Source of the DNA: Gynurincola endophyticus
GTDB lineage: Bacteria > Bacteroidota > Bacteroidia > Chitinophagales > Chitinophagaceae
Direction: 5' to 3'
Length of the DNA stretch: 64,000 nucleotides
NCBI RefSeq assembly: GCF_003991195.1
Contig: NZ_RCWL01000003.1
Span: forward strand, 372,001 to 436,000
A program made the position numbers and the translations under genes. The notes under the pieces were generated by a model that was given only the letters and a program-made list of their open reading frames with translations, did no database searches and had not been told where the DNA came from. The stretch's first letter is position 1; the number at the start of each line of letters is the position of its first letter. This document shows, one piece after another, positions 61,651-64,000 of this stretch.

Positions 61651-61810
61651 ATTTCAAACATAGGAGGAATTGAAAGTTGAAAACGGCTACGTAGGCCAAT
61701 AGAGAATTAAAAATTAAGAATGGAAAGTGAAAAACAGCTCTTTGTAATTGAACACAACAGATGAGACGTTTTAAATTATTAATTATTAATTCTCAATTCA
61801 TAATTTTCAC
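61651..61810. repeat. AT-rich repeat cluster at the end of the LpxL-like gene
   Basis: Includes GAGAATTAAAAATTAAGAAT (from 61702) and, inverted, the TTATTAATTCTCAATTCATAAT stretch (61777-61804). The latter covers the stop and last nine codons of the LpxL-like gene. Similar units occur at 4234, 24871 and 52406. No gene here besides that overlap. Confidence 0.6.
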
Positions 61811-62708
61811 TACCCGGAACAGGGGCTGTATCAATCCATTGTTTGGCGTATTCATCTTTCCACTCATGTTTCCATCTTCTATGACTCCATAACCACATCG
61901 AAGGATCGGCTTTTAACGTCTTTTCTAAAAACTTCACATAGGTGCGGGTTAATTCACCTTTTTCCATTTCGTGAATAGGTTTGCTTTGCTCGGTAAAACT
62001 AACCCGGTAAAAGCCTCTTTTGGTTTTATATATCTGTGCAAATACAACAGACATATTGGCTAATCGTGCGCCTGCTTCAGGGCCCGTTACAAAAGGGGTG
62101 GGTTTTCCGAAAAAGTTCATCCAGTGAGCTCTTTTAACATTTCCGGGTACCTGATCTGCTACCAGTGCCAATGCATACTGACGATTTCTATAAGGAATCA
62201 TCGCATTTTTCATATCCGTTGCCGGTAACATGACTCCTCCTGTTCTGGTACGAATTTTTAAAAACAATTTTTCGATTGCTTTATTTTTGATAGGCATATA
62301 AGCCACCAGCCAGGGGATGGTTGTTTGAAAAGGAACAGCAACATTCGCCATTTCCCAGTTAAAGTTATGACCAAGATGAAGCTGAAGTTTTTCTCCAGAC
62401 GTTTCTCTGGGTTTAAAAACATTCTGATCAAACTGAAACCTTTCCTGAATAAACTTATCAGAAGCTGAAATCAGCTTTATCGTTTCGATAAAATTATCAA
62501 CGAAATTTTTGTAAAACTGTCTGGCAATGGCCAGTCTTTCCTGATCTGTTTTTTCAGGAAATGCAATCTTCAGGTTACTCAATACAACATCATATCTGTA
62601 TTTGAATACATGATTCAATAAGAAAGCAATTGCATCAGATAATCTGTATAATGCCCACATTGGCAGTATAGAAAGTAGATATAAGAATCCGTACACTAAG
62701 TAATACAT
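61779..62708 (-). CDS. LpxL/HtrB-like lipid A acyltransferase family protein
   Basis: A 309-residue membrane-associated acyltransferase. It has an N-terminal hydrophobic segment (YLVYGFLYLLSILPMWALY), RYDVVLSNLKIAFPE, an HX4E motif in GHNFNWEMANV, and VADQVPGNVKRAHWMNFFGKPTPFVTGPEAGARL, typical of LpxL/HtrB proteins that add secondary acyl chains to lipid A at the inner membrane. The start is ATG 62708; a TTG seven codons earlier lies inside a TAATTTTG promoter box (62727-62734). The C-terminal residues ENYELRINN are encoded by an intergenic repeat. Bacteroidota paralogues may act on other lipids. Confidence 0.85.
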   Translation of the reverse strand: MYYLVYGFLYLLSILPMWALYRLSDAIAFLLNHVFKYRYDVVLSNLKIAFPEKTDQERLAIARQFYKNFVDNFIETIKLISASDKFIQERFQFDQNVFKPRETSGEKLQLHLGHNFNWEMANVAVPFQTTIPWLVAYMPIKNKAIEKLFLKIRTRTGGVMLPATDMKNAMIPYRNRQYALALVADQVPGNVKRAHWMNFFGKPTPFVTGPEAGARLANMSVVFAQIYKTKRGFYRVSFTEQSKPIHEMEKGELTRTYVKFLEKTLKADPSMWLWSHRRWKHEWKDEYAKQWIDTAPVPGSENYELRINN

Positions 62709-62726
62709 TGCACTATTAATTGGTGG

Positions 62727-62734
62727 CAAAATTA
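62727..62734 (-). promoter_or_regulatory. -7 element of the LpxL-like gene
   Basis: TAATTTTG on the minus strand, 18 nt from the ATG at 62708. No good -33 TTG. It argues for the ATG start, because the upstream TTG start codon would be within the promoter. Confidence 0.4.
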
Positions 62735-62782
62735 ATTAATTAGAACAACTACGGCTTTAAAGAATAGCTAAAATTATTACCA

Positions 62783-64000
62783 TCAGGAATTGATCCAGTT
62801 TTTCTCTTCCTGTACGCAGTGTTTTACTTCTACCTTTACATCAAATTTGTTTCGAAGATGCCGTGCTAAGGCATCTGCTGCATATACCGAGCGGTGCTGC
62901 CCACCGGTACAGCCGAAGTTTACCATCAAGCTGTTGAATCCGCGTTTAATATAATCCTCAACTGATATGTCTACAAGGTCAAAAACGGAATTTAAAAATT
63001 CCAGCATTTTTGTTTGTTGCTCAAGATAATCTTTTACAGGTTTGTCGCGCCCGGTAAGCGCTTTGTATTGTTGTATCCTGCCCGGATTCAGCACGCCTCT
63101 GCAATCAAATACAAAACCTCCTCCGTTGCCGCTATCGTCAGATGGAATACCTTTCTTGTATGAAAAGCTGGAAACTTTAACCACTAATGCAGTTTCTTGT
63201 GTAGCACGGGTAGGAGTAAACCTTTCTAATATATCATCACCTACACAAATCTCCAATACTTTTCTAAACTCGGGTACCGCAATACCGATACGATTGTGCT
63301 CCAGAAAATAGCGAAGGTTGATTAATGCCTGAGGAATAGAGGTCAGAAAATGTGCTTTCCGTTCAAATAATCCTCTGAAGCCATAGGCTCCCAGCACTTG
63401 TAATAAACGGATTAATACGTAACCGTTATATTGTGACTTAAATGTAGTACGCTCTACTGGTTGTTTGACTTCTTTTTCAAATGCATCAATGTAGTCGTCG
63501 AGTAAACGGTCTTTCCATTCTTGTGAAAGATTTGCTCTGGCCTGCCAGATCATACTGGCAACATCATATTGCGGAGCTCCTAACATACCACCCTGATAGT
63601 CGATAAACTTTATACTGCCTGAGTGGTCAATCAGAATATTTCTGCTTTGAAAATCTCTGAACATAAAGAATTTGTATTCGGTATGGGTGAGATAGTTACT
63701 CAAAGCTTCGAAATCGTCGATTAGTTTTTGTTTGTCGTATGGTTTTCGGAGGGCATCTAAAAAGTAGTATTTGAAATAAAGCAGATCAGCCATAATGGCT
63801 TGTTTCCCGAATTCCTGATTGGTTAAACAGCGTGTATAATCAAGTTCATGATGACCGTTAACCTGTAACCTTGCTAATTCGGCCAGTGCCTGTGCGAAAT
63901 ATTGATAAACGTCTTCCTGAAATCCTTTTTCTTCGAGAATGTTTAATAAAGAAATATTTCCAAGGTCCTGTTGAAGGTAGATATCTCTTGTTTCATTAAT
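62783..64000 (-). CDS. phosphotransferase (APH-fold) fused to RapZ C-terminal domain (partial)
   Basis: The frame is open to the window edge, so the N-terminus is missing; at least 405 residues are present. The first part is an aminoglycoside phosphotransferase-fold kinase: FMFRDFQSRNILI (catalytic loop, HxD replaced by FRD), KFIDYQGGMLGAPQYDVASM (DFG-like DYQ). The second part (about the last 130 residues) is the RapZ C-terminal domain: FSYKKGIP, FVFDCRGVLNPG, LTGRDKPVKDYLE, VNFGCTGGQHRSVYAADALARHL. RapZ senses glucosamine-6-phosphate in enterobacteria, so the fusion suggests a sugar kinase tied to sensing. No N-terminal P-loop domain of RapZ. Confidence 0.85.
   Translation of the reverse strand: MNETRDIYLQQDLGNISLLNILEEKGFQEDVYQYFAQALAELARLQVNGHHELDYTRCLTNQEFGKQAIMADLLYFKYYFLDALRKPYDKQKLIDDFEALSNYLTHTEYKFFMFRDFQSRNILIDHSGSIKFIDYQGGMLGAPQYDVASMIWQARANLSQEWKDRLLDDYIDAFEKEVKQPVERTTFKSQYNGYVLIRLLQVLGAYGFRGLFERKAHFLTSIPQALINLRYFLEHNRIGIAVPEFRKVLEICVGDDILERFTPTRATQETALVVKVSSFSYKKGIPSDDSGNGGGFVFDCRGVLNPGRIQQYKALTGRDKPVKDYLEQQTKMLEFLNSVFDLVDISVEDYIKRGFNSLMVNFGCTGGQHRSVYAADALARHLRNKFDVKVEVKHCVQEEKNWINS

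Noticed and set aside
62709-62729. TTG start seven codons earlier for the LpxL-like gene
   Set aside because: The TTG is part of the TAATTTTG promoter box, so it would not be in the mRNA.

Overview
The window is chromosomal DNA of a Bacteroidota bacterium, most likely a Chitinophagaceae-like gliding relative. Support for this: the gliding-associated genes gldA and gldH, the bamA-ompH-ompH-murI order, BatD, several lipoproteins, an ECF sigma/anti-sigma module, near absence of Shine-Dalgarno sequences, and Bacteroidota housekeeping promoters (TTG-N17-21-TAnnTTTG) before several genes. Base composition is even and moderately AT-rich. I see no prophage, transposase, integrase, CRISPR array, rRNA or tRNA. 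Genus-level assignment is inference.

Layout. 1-4.2 kb: end of bamA, two Skp/OmpH chaperones, murI, a lipoprotein, then rpmH-rnpA-yidD. 4.3-9.4 kb: a lipoprotein, superoxide dismutase, tadA, a 3-hydroxyacyl-CoA dehydrogenase, an NAD-dependent epimerase/reductase and an LpxD-like acyltransferase. 9.6-13.3 kb: rluE-like, yicC, gldH and a histidine kinase/response regulator pair. 13.3-21.2 kb: a lone batD, an SDR, a HAD nucleotidase, the psd-cdsA-CPBP protease cluster, dusB and an M28 peptidase. 21.2-30.1 kb: a membrane protein, a GPx-like peroxidase, an aldehyde dehydrogenase, glycerate kinase, pheS, a degenerate arginase-fold protein and tandem PBP4-type carboxypeptidases. 30.4-38.4 kb: a YdcZ-type protein, acs facing an MHS-type transporter with a small membrane partner, and a SulP transporter with two beta-carbonic anhydrases. 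38.5-45.2 kb: gldA, eno, divIC, a small unknown protein, nth, a TraB-like secreted protein and a LytS/LytTR pair. 45.2-52.4 kb: korA, a large GH3/beta-lactamase fusion and mutL. 52.5-56.5 kb: ECF sigma, anti-sigma and two paralogous outer-membrane barrel proteins. 56.7-64 kb: kbl, ridA, an orphan 3HCDH C-terminal-domain protein, tsaB, an ArsR regulator, a double rhodanese without catalytic cysteines, a 167-bp tandem repeat array, an LpxL-like acyltransferase, and a phosphotransferase fused to the RapZ C-terminal domain that runs off the window.

The window is mostly ordinary core genome: envelope biogenesis, phospholipid synthesis, peptidoglycan turnover, translation, repair and central metabolism. 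The least explained parts are: (1) the sigma/anti-sigma/barrel locus, which has a canonical AAC-N16-CGT promoter, an anti-sigma factor with an internally duplicated cytoplasmic domain, and a decayed copy of the anti-sigma 3' end in front of the second barrel gene; (2) the kinase-RapZ fusion, which together with the GH3/beta-lactamase fusion suggests amino-sugar recycling linked to sensing; (3) a family of about 165-bp intergenic tandem repeats at two loci in opposite orientation, plus short AT-rich repeats, one of which supplies the C-terminus of a protein; (4) terminator-like hairpins ending 0-10 nt before five start codons, and promoter boxes so close to three other start codons that leaderless mRNAs are predicted.
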